Part shown: in pieces, positions 16,434 to 24,650 of the stretch
How the letters are laid out: each line of letters begins with the position of its first letter
How positions within the stretch are numbered: position 1 is the first letter of the stretch
Source of the DNA: Streptomyces sp. Root431
GTDB taxonomy: Bacteria > Actinomycetota > Actinomycetes > Streptomycetales > Streptomycetaceae
Length of the DNA: 64,000 nt
Reading direction: 5' to 3'
Assembly (NCBI RefSeq): GCF_001426585.1
Contig: NZ_LMEI01000010.1
Span: 1 to 64,000, forward strand
Position numbers and translations under genes: made by a program
Notes under the pieces: generated by a model
What the model saw: only the letters and a program-made list of their open reading frames with translations
Told to the model about the DNA's origin: nothing
The model's database searches: none

Positions 16434-17435
16434 ATGAACTCGTACGGATCCTTTCCCGGGGCGCGGCCGCGGCGGCTGCGGACGACGCCTGCCATGCGGC
16501 GCATGGTTGCCGAGACGCGGTTGCAGCCGGCCGATCTGATCCTTCCCGCGTTCGTGCGCGAGGGGATTTCCGAGCCCGTGCCGATCGCGGCCATGCCCGG
16601 CGTCGTGCAGCACACGCGGGAGACGCTGCGGAAGGCCGCGGTGGAGGCGGTGGAGGCCGGGGTCTCCGGAATCATGCTCTTCGGTGTTCCCGAGGACGCG
16701 AAGAAGGACGCCGCCGGTACGGCCGGGACCGACCCGGACGGCATTCTGCAGGTCGCCATCCGGGACGTGCGGGCCGAGGTCGGCGATGACCTGGTGATCA
16801 TGTCGGACCTCTGTCTCGACGAGTACACCGATCACGGGCACTGCGGCGTCCTCGACGCCGACGGTCGCGTCGACAACGACGCCACGCTGGAGCGCTACGC
16901 CGAGATGGCCCAGGTGCAGGCCGACGCCGGCGTTCACGTGGTCGGTCCTTCCGGGATGATGGACGGGCAGGTCGGAGTCGTCCGGGATGCCCTGGACACC
17001 ATCGGCAAGGAGGACGTGGCGATCCTCGCGTACACCGCGAAGTACTCCTCCGCCTTCTACGGCCCCTTCCGCGAGGCCGTCGGCTCCTCCCTCCAGGGCG
17101 ACCGCAAGACCTACCAGCAGGACCCGGCCAACCTCCGCGAGTCGATGCGCGAGCTCGCGCTGGACCTGGAGGAGGGCGCGGACATGGTGATGGTCAAGCC
17201 CGCCGGGCCCTACCTGGACGTGCTCGCCAAGGTCGCCGAGTCGGTGGACGTGCCCGTCGCCGCGTACCAGATCAGTGGCGAGTACGCGATGGTCGAGGCG
17301 GCCGCCGAGAAGGGGTGGATCGACCGCGACCGGGCGATCTTCGAGACCCTGACCGGCATCCGGCGCGCCGGCGCGAAGATGATCCTCACCTACTGGGCGA
17401 CCGAGGTCGCGCAGAAGCTGGCGGACAGCCGCTAG
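16434..17435 (+). CDS. hemB: Delta-aminolevulinic acid dehydratase (porphobilinogen synthase) HemB
   Basis: A 333-aa enzyme condensing two 5-aminolevulinate molecules to porphobilinogen. Both active-site lysines are visible: in AYTAKYSSAFYGPF and in MVMVKPAGPYLD (Schiff base). The metal segment reads DLCLDEYTDHGHCG; the three-cysteine zinc site of the E. coli/mammalian type is incomplete because an Asp replaces one Cys, pointing to the magnesium-dependent class. ATG 16434 is in frame with a longer open frame from 16410. Its last four bases overlap the convergent DUF4253 gene. Confidence 0.96.
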   Translation: MNSYGSFPGARPRRLRTTPAMRRMVAETRLQPADLILPAFVREGISEPVPIAAMPGVVQHTRETLRKAAVEAVEAGVSGIMLFGVPEDAKKDAAGTAGTDPDGILQVAIRDVRAEVGDDLVIMSDLCLDEYTDHGHCGVLDADGRVDNDATLERYAEMAQVQADAGVHVVGPSGMMDGQVGVVRDALDTIGKEDVAILAYTAKYSSAFYGPFREAVGSSLQGDRKTYQQDPANLRESMRELALDLEEGADMVMVKPAGPYLDVLAKVAESVDVPVAAYQISGEYAMVEAAAEKGWIDRDRAIFETLTGIRRAGAKMILTYWATEVAQKLADSR

Positions 17436-18208
17436 TCCCACCAGAACGTCCAGACGGGGCTGTCCAGCAGCCCCGCCCGGGCGTAGTCGCGCAGGTTCGC
17501 GTGGCTGCCCTGGTCGATGTTGTCCGGGCAGAACGCGAAGTGCTCCGCCGCCACCGCCTCGGCCTCCTCCACCGTCTCCGGCGGGGACGCGACCGAGACC
17601 ACCAGCTGGTCGAAGGTGAGCGCGACGACACGGGCCCCGAAGCGGTCCTCCCAGGACCGCAGCACCGCGCACAGCCGGGCCACGTCGTTCTCGTGGTTCA
17701 GCGGCCCGGTCCAGCCGATCACCGCGGGGATGTCCGCGCTGCGCCGTGCCGGAACCAGGGCCGGGCGGGCGTCCTCCAGCCAGAAGCCCGGCTCCGTCAG
17801 CATCTCGGCGACGGTGGCCGCCGCCTTGTCGGGGTCGATGTCGTACGGCTGTGCCGGGGCCAGGCCCGGCCAGCCGGCGCTTCCGGGTATCTCGTCGGAC
17901 GCGTACGCGTCCCAGAAGCCGGCGAGGACCTCGTCGGCCTCGTGGTCGGCCGGATCGCTCATCCGCTCCGGCATCAGCTCCCACCGGTCCAGGCTCCACT
18001 CGCCGCCCAGCAGCACGGGCAGCAGCCCAGCGGTGCGGGCCGCCGGGCGCAGCGCGCTCCAGGTGGCGGGCCCGGCCGCACCGTGTCCCGACCAGAGGTA
18101 CGGGGAGTCCGGGGGCCCGGTGAGGGCGCCGGGCGGCAGGTCGAGGCCGAGGGAACGGCCGGTCGGATCGGCTGCGAGCCGAGGCAGCTGGTTCGGGATC
18201 ATCGCCAT
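17432..18208 (-). CDS. DUF4253 domain-containing protein
   Basis: A 258-aa soluble protein of a family common in Streptomyces. The C-terminal half (AVIGWTGPLNHENDVARLCAVLR, GARVVALTFDQLVVSVASPP, EHFAFCPDNIDQGSHANLRD, ending in SPVWTFWWD) is the DUF4253 region. No catalytic residues are known. It is convergent with hemB, overlapping by 4 bp, and no terminator fits between them. Confidence 0.85.
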   Translation of the reverse strand: MAMIPNQLPRLAADPTGRSLGLDLPPGALTGPPDSPYLWSGHGAAGPATWSALRPAARTAGLLPVLLGGEWSLDRWELMPERMSDPADHEADEVLAGFWDAYASDEIPGSAGWPGLAPAQPYDIDPDKAAATVAEMLTEPGFWLEDARPALVPARRSADIPAVIGWTGPLNHENDVARLCAVLRSWEDRFGARVVALTFDQLVVSVASPPETVEEAEAVAAEHFAFCPDNIDQGSHANLRDYARAGLLDSPVWTFWWD

Positions 18209-18315
18209 GCGGAGAACGTACGGGGCGCCACTGACAAGGGGGCGAGTGGTGGGGCGGCACCGGGCGGCGCACTCTGGAGAGGTACCCGACAGGTACCTCG
18301 CTGGAGGTGGTCCTC

Positions 18316-18588
18316 ATGATGCACACGCTCGTCGGATGGCATGTGGAGATGGAATTCCAGGAGGAGGGCGACCGGACGCGGGCGGCGGCCATGGTCCGGC
18401 TCAGCGACGGCACCGAATTCCGGGCCCACGGCACGGCCAACCGGCATCCCTCCGATCCCGATCAGCTGCGGGTCGGCGAGGAGATCGCGGGCGCCCGCGC
18501 GCTCATGGATCTCGCCTCGCAGCTCCTGCAGAAGGCCCACACGGAGATCGACGAGGTCTCGGGCAGGACCTCGCACAGCATTCGTTGA
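18316..18588 (+). CDS. DUF1876 domain-containing protein
   Basis: A 90-aa acidic protein (MMHTLVGWHVEMEFQEEGDR..., GTEFRAHGTANRHPSDPDQLRVGEEIAGARAL) matching the small actinobacterial DUF1876 family, reported to adopt a dsRNA-binding-like fold; function unknown. ATG 18316 has GGAGG at 8-nt spacing; a GTG at 18307 overlaps that RBS and was rejected. It is followed by a strong terminator. Confidence 0.88.
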   Translation: MMHTLVGWHVEMEFQEEGDRTRAAAMVRLSDGTEFRAHGTANRHPSDPDQLRVGEEIAGARALMDLASQLLQKAHTEIDEVSGRTSHSIR

Positions 18589-18593
18589 CGAAG

Positions 18594-18628
18594 AAGCCCC
18601 CGGCACGGTGACCCCGTGCCGGGGGCTT
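18594..18628 (+). terminator. Terminator between DUF1876 gene and argS
   Basis: AAGCCCCCGGCACGG (18594-18608) and CCGTGCCGGGGGCTT (18614-18628) form a perfect 15-bp stem with a 5-base loop. It lies between two convergent genes (argS stops at 18649) and can act in both directions. Confidence 0.85.
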
Positions 18629-18648
18629 CACTTCATCGTTTCGGCAGC

Positions 18649-20412
18649 TCAGAGGCGCTCGGGCGTCCGGATGCCGAGGAGCGCCATGCCCTGGTGGAGC
18701 GTGCGGGCGGTCAGCTCGCACAGGAAGAGACGGTTCTCGACCTGCTCGGGGGTGTCCGCCTTCAGGACCGGGCACTCCGAGTAGAACGTCGTGTAGTGCG
18801 AGGCCAGCTGGTACAGGTACGCGGCGAGCTTGTGCGGGGCGTACTCCGCGGCCGTCTCGGCGATCAGCTCGCCGAAGGCGTCCAGGTGCAGCCCGAGGGC
18901 CCGCTCGGAGGGCGCGAGGGCCAGCTCCGGGTGGGCCGCTGGCTTCGCGTCGCCCGCCTTGCGCAGGATCGACTGGATACGGGCGTACGCGTACTGCAGG
19001 TACACCGAGGTGTCGCCGTTGAGCGAGACCATCTGGTCCAGGTCGAACTTGTAGTCACGGGCCGCCGACGTCGACAGGTCCGCGTACTTCACCGCGCCGA
19101 TGCCGACCTGCGTACCCCGCTCGGCGATCTCCTGCTCCGTGAGGTCCTGGGCCTTCTCGCGGACCACGGCCGAGGCACGGTCGATCGCCTCGTCCAGCAG
19201 GTCCACCAGCCGGACCGTCTCGCCCTCACGGGTCTTGAACGGCTTGCCGTCCTTGCCGAGGACCGTGCCGAAGGCCAGCTGGACGGCCTTCACGTCGTCG
19301 TTCAGCCAGCCGGCCCGGCGGGCCGTCTCGAAGACCATCTTGAAGTGCAGCGACTGGCGGGCGTCGACCACGTACACCAGGGAGGTCGCCTTCAGGTTCC
19401 CCACGCGGTCGCGGATCGCCGACAGGTCCGTCGCCGCGTAGCCGAAGCCGCCGTCGGACTTCTGGACGATCAGCGGCGTCGGGTTGCCGTCGGGGCCCTT
19501 GACGTCGTCGAAGAACACGCACAGCGCGCCCTCGGAGCGGACGGCGACGCCCGACTCCTCCAGCAGGCGGCACGTCTCGTGGAGCATGTCGTTGTAACCG
19601 GACTCGCCGACGATGTCCGGGTCGTCGATGTCCATGTCGAGCTTCTCGAAGACCGAGTAGAAGTAGATCTTCGACTCGTCCACGAACCGCTGCCACATGG
19701 CCAGCGTCTCCGGGTCGCCCGCCTGGAGGTCGACGACCCGGGCACGCGCGCGCGTCTTGAACTCCTCGTCGGAGTCGAAGAGCGTGCGCGAGGCCTTGTA
19801 CAGCCGGTTGAGGTTCGACATGGCCTCCTCACCGGAGACGTCGTCACCCTCGGTCTTGTGGTCCAGCTCGTGCGGGTGCTCGATCAGGTACTGGATGAGC
19901 ATGCCGAACTGGGTGCCCCAGTCGCCGATGTGGTGGCGGCGGACCACCGTCTCGCCCGTGAACTCCAGGATCTCGACCATCGCGGCGCCGATCACGGCGG
20001 ACCGCAGGTGGCCGACGTGCATCTCCTTCGCCACGTTCGGCTGGGCGTAGTCGATGACCGTCGTGCCGGCCGACTCGTTGAACGGCACGCCGAGCCGGGC
20101 GTCGGCGGCGCGGGCGGCGAGCGTGTTGACGATCGCCGCGTCCGTCACCGTGATGTTCAGGAAGCCGGGGCCTGAGACCTCGATCTCCTTCAGGACGTCG
20201 TTCGCCGGAATAGCGTCGACGACCTTCGTCGCCAGCTCGCGGGGGTTGCCCTTGAGCTGCTTGGCGAGCGCCAGGATGCCGTTGGCCTGGAAATCGGCCC
20301 GGTCGCTTCGTCGCAGCAGCGGGTCGGCGGACGCGGCCTCCGGCAGGGCTGCCGAGAGTCCGTCCGCGAGGCGCTGCTGCACGGTCGAAGCGAGGGAAGG
20401 GACCGAGGCCAT
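18649..20412 (-). CDS. argS: Arginine--tRNA ligase
   Basis: A 587-aa class I aminoacyl-tRNA synthetase. The N-terminal Add-1 domain (about 1-110) precedes the HIGH-like PNVAKEMHVGHLRSAVIG, and the central Rossmann fold and the alpha-helical anticodon domain ending MALLGIRTPERL are complete. Length matches the family. It charges tRNA(Arg). ATG 20412 is used. It is divergent from lysS across a 189-bp gap that must hold both promoters. Confidence 0.97.
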   Translation of the reverse strand: MASVPSLASTVQQRLADGLSAALPEAASADPLLRRSDRADFQANGILALAKQLKGNPRELATKVVDAIPANDVLKEIEVSGPGFLNITVTDAAIVNTLAARAADARLGVPFNESAGTTVIDYAQPNVAKEMHVGHLRSAVIGAAMVEILEFTGETVVRRHHIGDWGTQFGMLIQYLIEHPHELDHKTEGDDVSGEEAMSNLNRLYKASRTLFDSDEEFKTRARARVVDLQAGDPETLAMWQRFVDESKIYFYSVFEKLDMDIDDPDIVGESGYNDMLHETCRLLEESGVAVRSEGALCVFFDDVKGPDGNPTPLIVQKSDGGFGYAATDLSAIRDRVGNLKATSLVYVVDARQSLHFKMVFETARRAGWLNDDVKAVQLAFGTVLGKDGKPFKTREGETVRLVDLLDEAIDRASAVVREKAQDLTEQEIAERGTQVGIGAVKYADLSTSAARDYKFDLDQMVSLNGDTSVYLQYAYARIQSILRKAGDAKPAAHPELALAPSERALGLHLDAFGELIAETAAEYAPHKLAAYLYQLASHYTTFYSECPVLKADTPEQVENRLFLCELTARTLHQGMALLGIRTPERL

Positions 20413-20601
20413 GAGCTTCCGTTCCTGTTGAGTTCGTCAGGTCTATTTCGCTTGTCAAGTGTCCCATGGGAGAGCAACGTGTTTTCTCCGCCTGTGGACA
20501 ACCTCGGAGTGCGTCCTTCCGTCTGGGAGAATGGCTCACGTAGGGCTGTACCGCAGCGAGGCCATCCAGCAGGACCCCTCAGGAAGAAGGACGTACCGAC
20601 C

Positions 20602-22326
20602 GTGGCTCAGAGCAGCACCGAGACCGACTGGGTCTCCCGTTTCGCGGACGAGGTCATCGCCGAGTCGGAGCGACGTGCGCCTGGCAAACCGGTCGTCGTC
20701 GCGTCCGGTCTCTCCCCGTCCGGCCCCATCCACCTGGGCAACCTCCGCGAGGTCATGACCCCGCACCTGGTCGCCGACGAGATCCGCCGCCGCGGGTACG
20801 AGGTCCGGCACCTCATCTCCTGGGACGACTACGACCGCTACCGCAAGGTGCCCAACGGCATCGAGGGCATCGACGCGTCCTGGGCCGAGCACATCGGCAA
20901 GCCGCTGACCTCCGTCCCGGCCCCGGCCGGCTCGCCCCACCCCAACTGGGCCGAGCACTTCAAGGCCGCCATGGTCGAGTCGCTGGCCGAGCTCGGCGTC
21001 GAGTACGACCCGATCAGCCAGACCGAGCAGTACACCGCCGGCGCCTACCGCGAGCAGATCCTGCACGCCATGAAGCACCGCGGCGACATCGACGCCATCC
21101 TCGACCAGTACCGGACGAAGAAGGCCCCGAAGAAGCAGTCGCAGAAGCCCCTCGACGAAGCCGAGCTGGAGGCCGAGGAGGGCTCCGGCGCCGCCGCCGA
21201 GGACGACGGCTCCGGCGGCACGTCCGGCTACTTCCCGTACAAGCCGTACTGCGGGCAGTGCGAGAAGGACCTGACGGCCGTCACGTCGTACGACGACGAG
21301 ACGACCGAGCTGGCCTACACCTGCACGAACTGCGGCTTCGCCGAGACGGTGAAGCTCAGCGAGTTCAACCGCGGCAAGCTGGTCTGGAAGGTCGACTGGC
21401 CGATGCGCTGGGCCTACGAGGGCGTCATCTTCGAGCCCTCCGGCGTCGACCACTCCTCGCCGGGCTCCTCCTTCGTCGTCGGCGGCCAGATCGTCCGCGA
21501 GATCTTCGACGGCGTCCAGCCGATCGGCCCCATGTACGCCTTCGTCGGCATCAGCGGCATGGCCAAGATGTCGTCCTCGCGCGGCGGCGTGCCGACCGCG
21601 GCCGACGCGCTGAAGATCATGGAGGCTCCGCTGCTGCGCTGGCTGTACGCCCGCCGCAAGCCGAACCAGTCCTTCAAGATCGCCTTCGACCAGGAGATCC
21701 AGCGGCTCTACGACGAGTGGGACAAGCTGGAGGCCAAGGTCGCCGACGGCTCCGTGCTGCCCGCCGACGCCGCCGCCCACACCCGCGCGGCCCGCACGGC
21801 CGCCGGCGAGCTGCCCCGGACCCCGCGCCCGCTGCCGTACCGCACGCTCGCCTCGGTCATGGACATCACGGCCGGCCACGACGAGCAGACCCTGCGGATC
21901 CTGACCGAGCTCGACCCGGAGAACCCGGTCACGTCCCTGGACGAGGTCCGGCCGCGCCTCGACCGCGCCGAGAACTGGATCACCAACCAGGTCCCGGCCG
22001 ACCAGCGCACCATCGTCCGCGACGAGCCCGACACCGAGCTCCTCGGCACCCTCGACGACGAGGGCCGCGAGTCGCTGCGGCTGCTCCTGGAGGGCCTGGA
22101 CACCCACTGGTCGCTCGACGGGCTCACCACGCTCGTCTACGGCGTCCCGAAGGTCCAGGCGGGGCTCGACCCCGAGGCCAAGCCGACGCCCGAGCTGAAG
22201 CTCGCCCAGCGTGCCTTCTTCGCCCTGCTCTACAAGCTGCTCGTCAGCCGTGAGACCGGGCCGCGCCTGCCCACGCTGCTCCTCGCGGTGGGGGCGGAGC
22301 GGGTGAGGAAGCTCCTCGGCGCGTGA
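20602..22326 (+). CDS. lysS: Lysine--tRNA ligase, class I
   Basis: A 574-aa class I LysRS, the archaeal-type enzyme unrelated to the class II LysRS of most bacteria. Visible motifs are the HIGH-like SGLSPSGPIHLGNLREV, the KMSKS-like MAKMSSSRGG and a zinc-ribbon-like CGQCEKD...CTNCGF. Between about residues 170 and 210 there is a Lys-rich then Glu/Gly/Ser-rich insertion (KKAPKKQSQKPLDEAELEAEE) that looks disordered. GTG 20602 follows AGGAAGAAGG. Convergent with the DUF2637 gene across a perfect palindrome. Confidence 0.96.
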   Translation: MAQSSTETDWVSRFADEVIAESERRAPGKPVVVASGLSPSGPIHLGNLREVMTPHLVADEIRRRGYEVRHLISWDDYDRYRKVPNGIEGIDASWAEHIGKPLTSVPAPAGSPHPNWAEHFKAAMVESLAELGVEYDPISQTEQYTAGAYREQILHAMKHRGDIDAILDQYRTKKAPKKQSQKPLDEAELEAEEGSGAAAEDDGSGGTSGYFPYKPYCGQCEKDLTAVTSYDDETTELAYTCTNCGFAETVKLSEFNRGKLVWKVDWPMRWAYEGVIFEPSGVDHSSPGSSFVVGGQIVREIFDGVQPIGPMYAFVGISGMAKMSSSRGGVPTAADALKIMEAPLLRWLYARRKPNQSFKIAFDQEIQRLYDEWDKLEAKVADGSVLPADAAAHTRAARTAAGELPRTPRPLPYRTLASVMDITAGHDEQTLRILTELDPENPVTSLDEVRPRLDRAENWITNQVPADQRTIVRDEPDTELLGTLDDEGRESLRLLLEGLDTHWSLDGLTTLVYGVPKVQAGLDPEAKPTPELKLAQRAFFALLYKLLVSRETGPRLPTLLLAVGAERVRKLLGA

Positions 22327-22351
22327 GCGTGTGAGTACGTGAGTACCTGAG

Positions 22352-22399
22352 CATGTGAAAGGGCCGCCACCCGGATCCGGGTGGCGGCCCTTTCACATG
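22352..22399. terminator. 48-bp perfect palindrome, bidirectional terminator
   Basis: Two 24-base arms (CATGTGAAAGGGCCGCCACC... reading to a GGATCC centre) pair without mismatch or spacer, ending in a CTTTCAC side on either strand. It lies exactly between convergent lysS (stop 22326) and the DUF2637 gene (stop 22403), so it can serve as terminator for both. Confidence 0.85.
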
Positions 22400-22402
22400 G
22401 AC

Positions 22403-23650
22403 CTACGGGGTGTCGACGTCGGCCCGGGCCTCCTGGACCCGCGCCTGCGCCCTCGGGATCGCCTGCCGCAGCAGGTCGATGTCGGTGGCGGGGAACTCCT
22501 GGAGGCCGTACTGCTCGGCCACCAGCTGCGCCAGCTCGGCCTCGGCGGGGAGCTGCTCGTGCTCCAGCACGTACGCCCCCAGGACCTTGTAGACGACGTC
22601 CTCGAACTCGTCGACCTGCGGCTCCTGCCGCTCGACGTACTCGGGGTACTCGACGAACTGCTCCGGGCCCGGCGCGGGGACGTCCTCCGGCCCCATCGGC
22701 ACGGGGACCGGCGTCGGCTCCAGGCCTTCCACGATCTGAGGGTTGTACGTGCCCTCGTACGACTCCGGGGAGACCTGCTGCGCGTCGAACCACGGGCTCT
22801 CGTGGTTCGGCTCGCCCTCGGGGAGCCCGGGCTGCGGCTGCTGCTGGGGCTGCCGCGGCTGGGGGAGCTGCTGGGGCGCGGGCGCCCCGACCGCCGCCGG
22901 GACGGCCAACGGTGCCGCCATCGGGACCGCCGCCTGCTGCGGCTGCGGAGGCAGCACAGCCGGTTCGATACCGGCCGCCGCGAGGCCCGCAGCGGCCGTC
23001 TCGGCCAGCGGCACCCCGTACCGCGCCAGACGCAGCGGCATCAGCGCCTCCACCGGGGCCTTGCGGCGCCAGCTACGGCCGAAACGGGCCTGGAGCCGTG
23101 CCTGGTAGATCAGGCGCTCCTGCTCCAGCTTGATGACCTGCTCGTACGAGCGGAGCTCCCAGAGCTTCATCCGGCGCCACAGCCGGAACGTCGGCACCGG
23201 GGAGAGCAGCCAGCGCGTGAGCCGGACGCCCTCCATGTGCTTGTCGGCCGTGATGTCCGCGATGCGGCCCACCGCGTGACGCGCGGCCTCGACGGCCACC
23301 ACGAACAGGATCGGGATCACCGCGTGCATCCCGACGCCCAGCGGGTCCGGCCAGGCGGCCGCGCCGTTGAACGCGATCGTCGCCGCCGTCAGCACCCAGG
23401 CGGTCTGGCGCAGCAGCGGGAACGGGATGCGCAGCCACGTCAGGAGCAGGTCGAGCGCGAGCAGGACACAGATGCCCGCGTCGATGCCGATCGGGAAGAA
23501 GTACGAGAAGGTGCCGAAGCCCTTGTCCATGGCGAGCTCGCGGACCGCGGCGTACGAACCCGCGAATCCGATCCCCGCGATGATCAGCGCGCCGCCGATG
23601 ACGAGGCCGATGAGTATTCGGTGTGTGCGTGTCAGCTGCATCGCGGCCAC
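22403..23650 (-). CDS. DUF2637 domain-containing membrane protein
   Basis: A 415-aa protein with four predicted membrane segments in the N-terminal half (RILIGLVIGGALIIAGIGF, FSYFFPIGIDAGICVLLAL, TAWVLTAATIAFNGAAAW, HAVIPILFVVAVEAARHAV), the DUF2637 core seen in actinobacteria and their plasmids. The C-terminal half is Gln/Pro-rich (QQLPQPRQPQQQPQPGL) followed by an acidic helical domain. GTG 23650 follows GGGGAGGGG; ATG 23641 is possible. Some relatives are plasmid transfer-associated (Spd/Tra-like), but here it is an apparently chromosomal gene in a minus-strand series with two lipoproteins. Function unknown. Confidence 0.85.
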   Translation of the reverse strand: MAAMQLTRTHRILIGLVIGGALIIAGIGFAGSYAAVRELAMDKGFGTFSYFFPIGIDAGICVLLALDLLLTWLRIPFPLLRQTAWVLTAATIAFNGAAAWPDPLGVGMHAVIPILFVVAVEAARHAVGRIADITADKHMEGVRLTRWLLSPVPTFRLWRRMKLWELRSYEQVIKLEQERLIYQARLQARFGRSWRRKAPVEALMPLRLARYGVPLAETAAAGLAAAGIEPAVLPPQPQQAAVPMAAPLAVPAAVGAPAPQQLPQPRQPQQQPQPGLPEGEPNHESPWFDAQQVSPESYEGTYNPQIVEGLEPTPVPVPMGPEDVPAPGPEQFVEYPEYVERQEPQVDEFEDVVYKVLGAYVLEHEQLPAEAELAQLVAEQYGLQEFPATDIDLLRQAIPRAQARVQEARADVDTP

Positions 23651-23705
23651 CCGCGATCCCCTCCCCGTCAAACGACATCTCGCGCGCACAGAGTGGCACA
23701 TGCAC

Positions 23706-23742
23706 ACGGAGCCCGGCCCTCGGGGGAGGGACGGGCTCCGCG
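23706..23742 (-). terminator. Hairpin between lipoprotein gene and DUF2637 gene
   Basis: CGGAGCCCG (near 23707) and CGGGCTCCG (near 23732) form a 9-bp stem around a C/G-rich loop. It could terminate or attenuate the lipoprotein transcript ahead of the DUF2637 gene. No T-run, so moderate to low support. Confidence 0.4.
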
Positions 23743-23793
23743 CCGGCGTGTCCGTCTGCGCTGGTTTGTGACTACTTGTTGGCTACCCGCCGG

Positions 23794-24528
23794 CTACTTG
23801 TTGGCTGCCGCGACGGCGGCCACGGCCTCCTTGGCCGCCTTCACCGCGCCGTCCATGACCTTCTTGTCGGACGGGGCGTCGGCGCCCGCGTAACCGGCGC
23901 CGTTGTACGAGAGCAGGACCAGGACGTTGCCCGTGCGCGCGACGACGGAGGCGTAGACGAAGTCCTCGTCCGTCTTGCGCAGCTTGTACGCGACGGTCTT
24001 CGCCTCCTCGCCGATGCCGGAGGCCGTCGCGGTGCGGACGTTCTTCGCGCCGGGGGTCTCCTGGACCTTGGCGAGCTCCTTCGTCAGGTTCTCCCGCGCG
24101 CGGTCCTCGCCGCTGCCGAGCGAGACGTCCGACTCGTACCGGTAGAACGACACGTCGAGCCAGCGGTACTGCGAACCGTCCACGCCGTTGTCGTCGAGAC
24201 CGTTCCAGGAGCAGCCGCCGCGGCTGGCCAGGTCGCTGGAGGCGGCCGGCGTGCCCTTCTTGCTCTTCGCCTTGGGCACCAGGGACGCGGTCGTCTTGGC
24301 GGTGATCGCCTTGCACACCTCGGGCAGCTTCGCGAACTTCGCCGGCTCGACCGTCGGCGTCGGCGAGGGCTTGGGCGCGGCGGAGGCCGACGCGGACGTC
24401 TTGTCCTGTCCCTTCGTGCCGGAGTCGCCACTGCCGCCCGAGTCGGAGGAGCAGCCGGCGGCGACGAGCATCACCGGGACGGCTGCGCAGGCGAGTATGC
24501 GGGAGAGTCGCGAGGCTGATCGCTGCAT
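23794..24528 (-). CDS. DUF3558-like lipoprotein
   Basis: A 244-aa secreted lipoprotein. The signal peptide MQRSASRLSRILACAAVPVM ends at a lipobox VAAGC (Cys at about residue 25), followed by a Ser/Gly/Thr-rich linker and a DUF3558-type domain: ELPEVC-like LPEVCKAITAKTTASLV, RGGCSWNG, and a mid-domain YKLRKTDEDFVYASV strand. The two conserved cysteines could form a disulfide. Role unknown; such proteins are probably envelope or ligand-binding factors. It lies 122 bp downstream of a paralogous lipoprotein gene on the same strand. Confidence 0.85.
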   Translation of the reverse strand: MQRSASRLSRILACAAVPVMLVAAGCSSDSGGSGDSGTKGQDKTSASASAAPKPSPTPTVEPAKFAKLPEVCKAITAKTTASLVPKAKSKKGTPAASSDLASRGGCSWNGLDDNGVDGSQYRWLDVSFYRYESDVSLGSGEDRARENLTKELAKVQETPGAKNVRTATASGIGEEAKTVAYKLRKTDEDFVYASVVARTGNVLVLLSYNGAGYAGADAPSDKKVMDGAVKAAKEAVAAVAAANK

Positions 24529-24650
24529 GGTTCCTTCAGTCGCTTGTCGTACGGTCCGGCCGGCCGGTCGGCGGCCACGGCCATCGGGCGGCCACGGGTA
24601 CGCCGACACGTTACGTGGTCGCCGTCCGCTCACGGATCGTCCGCGAACGG

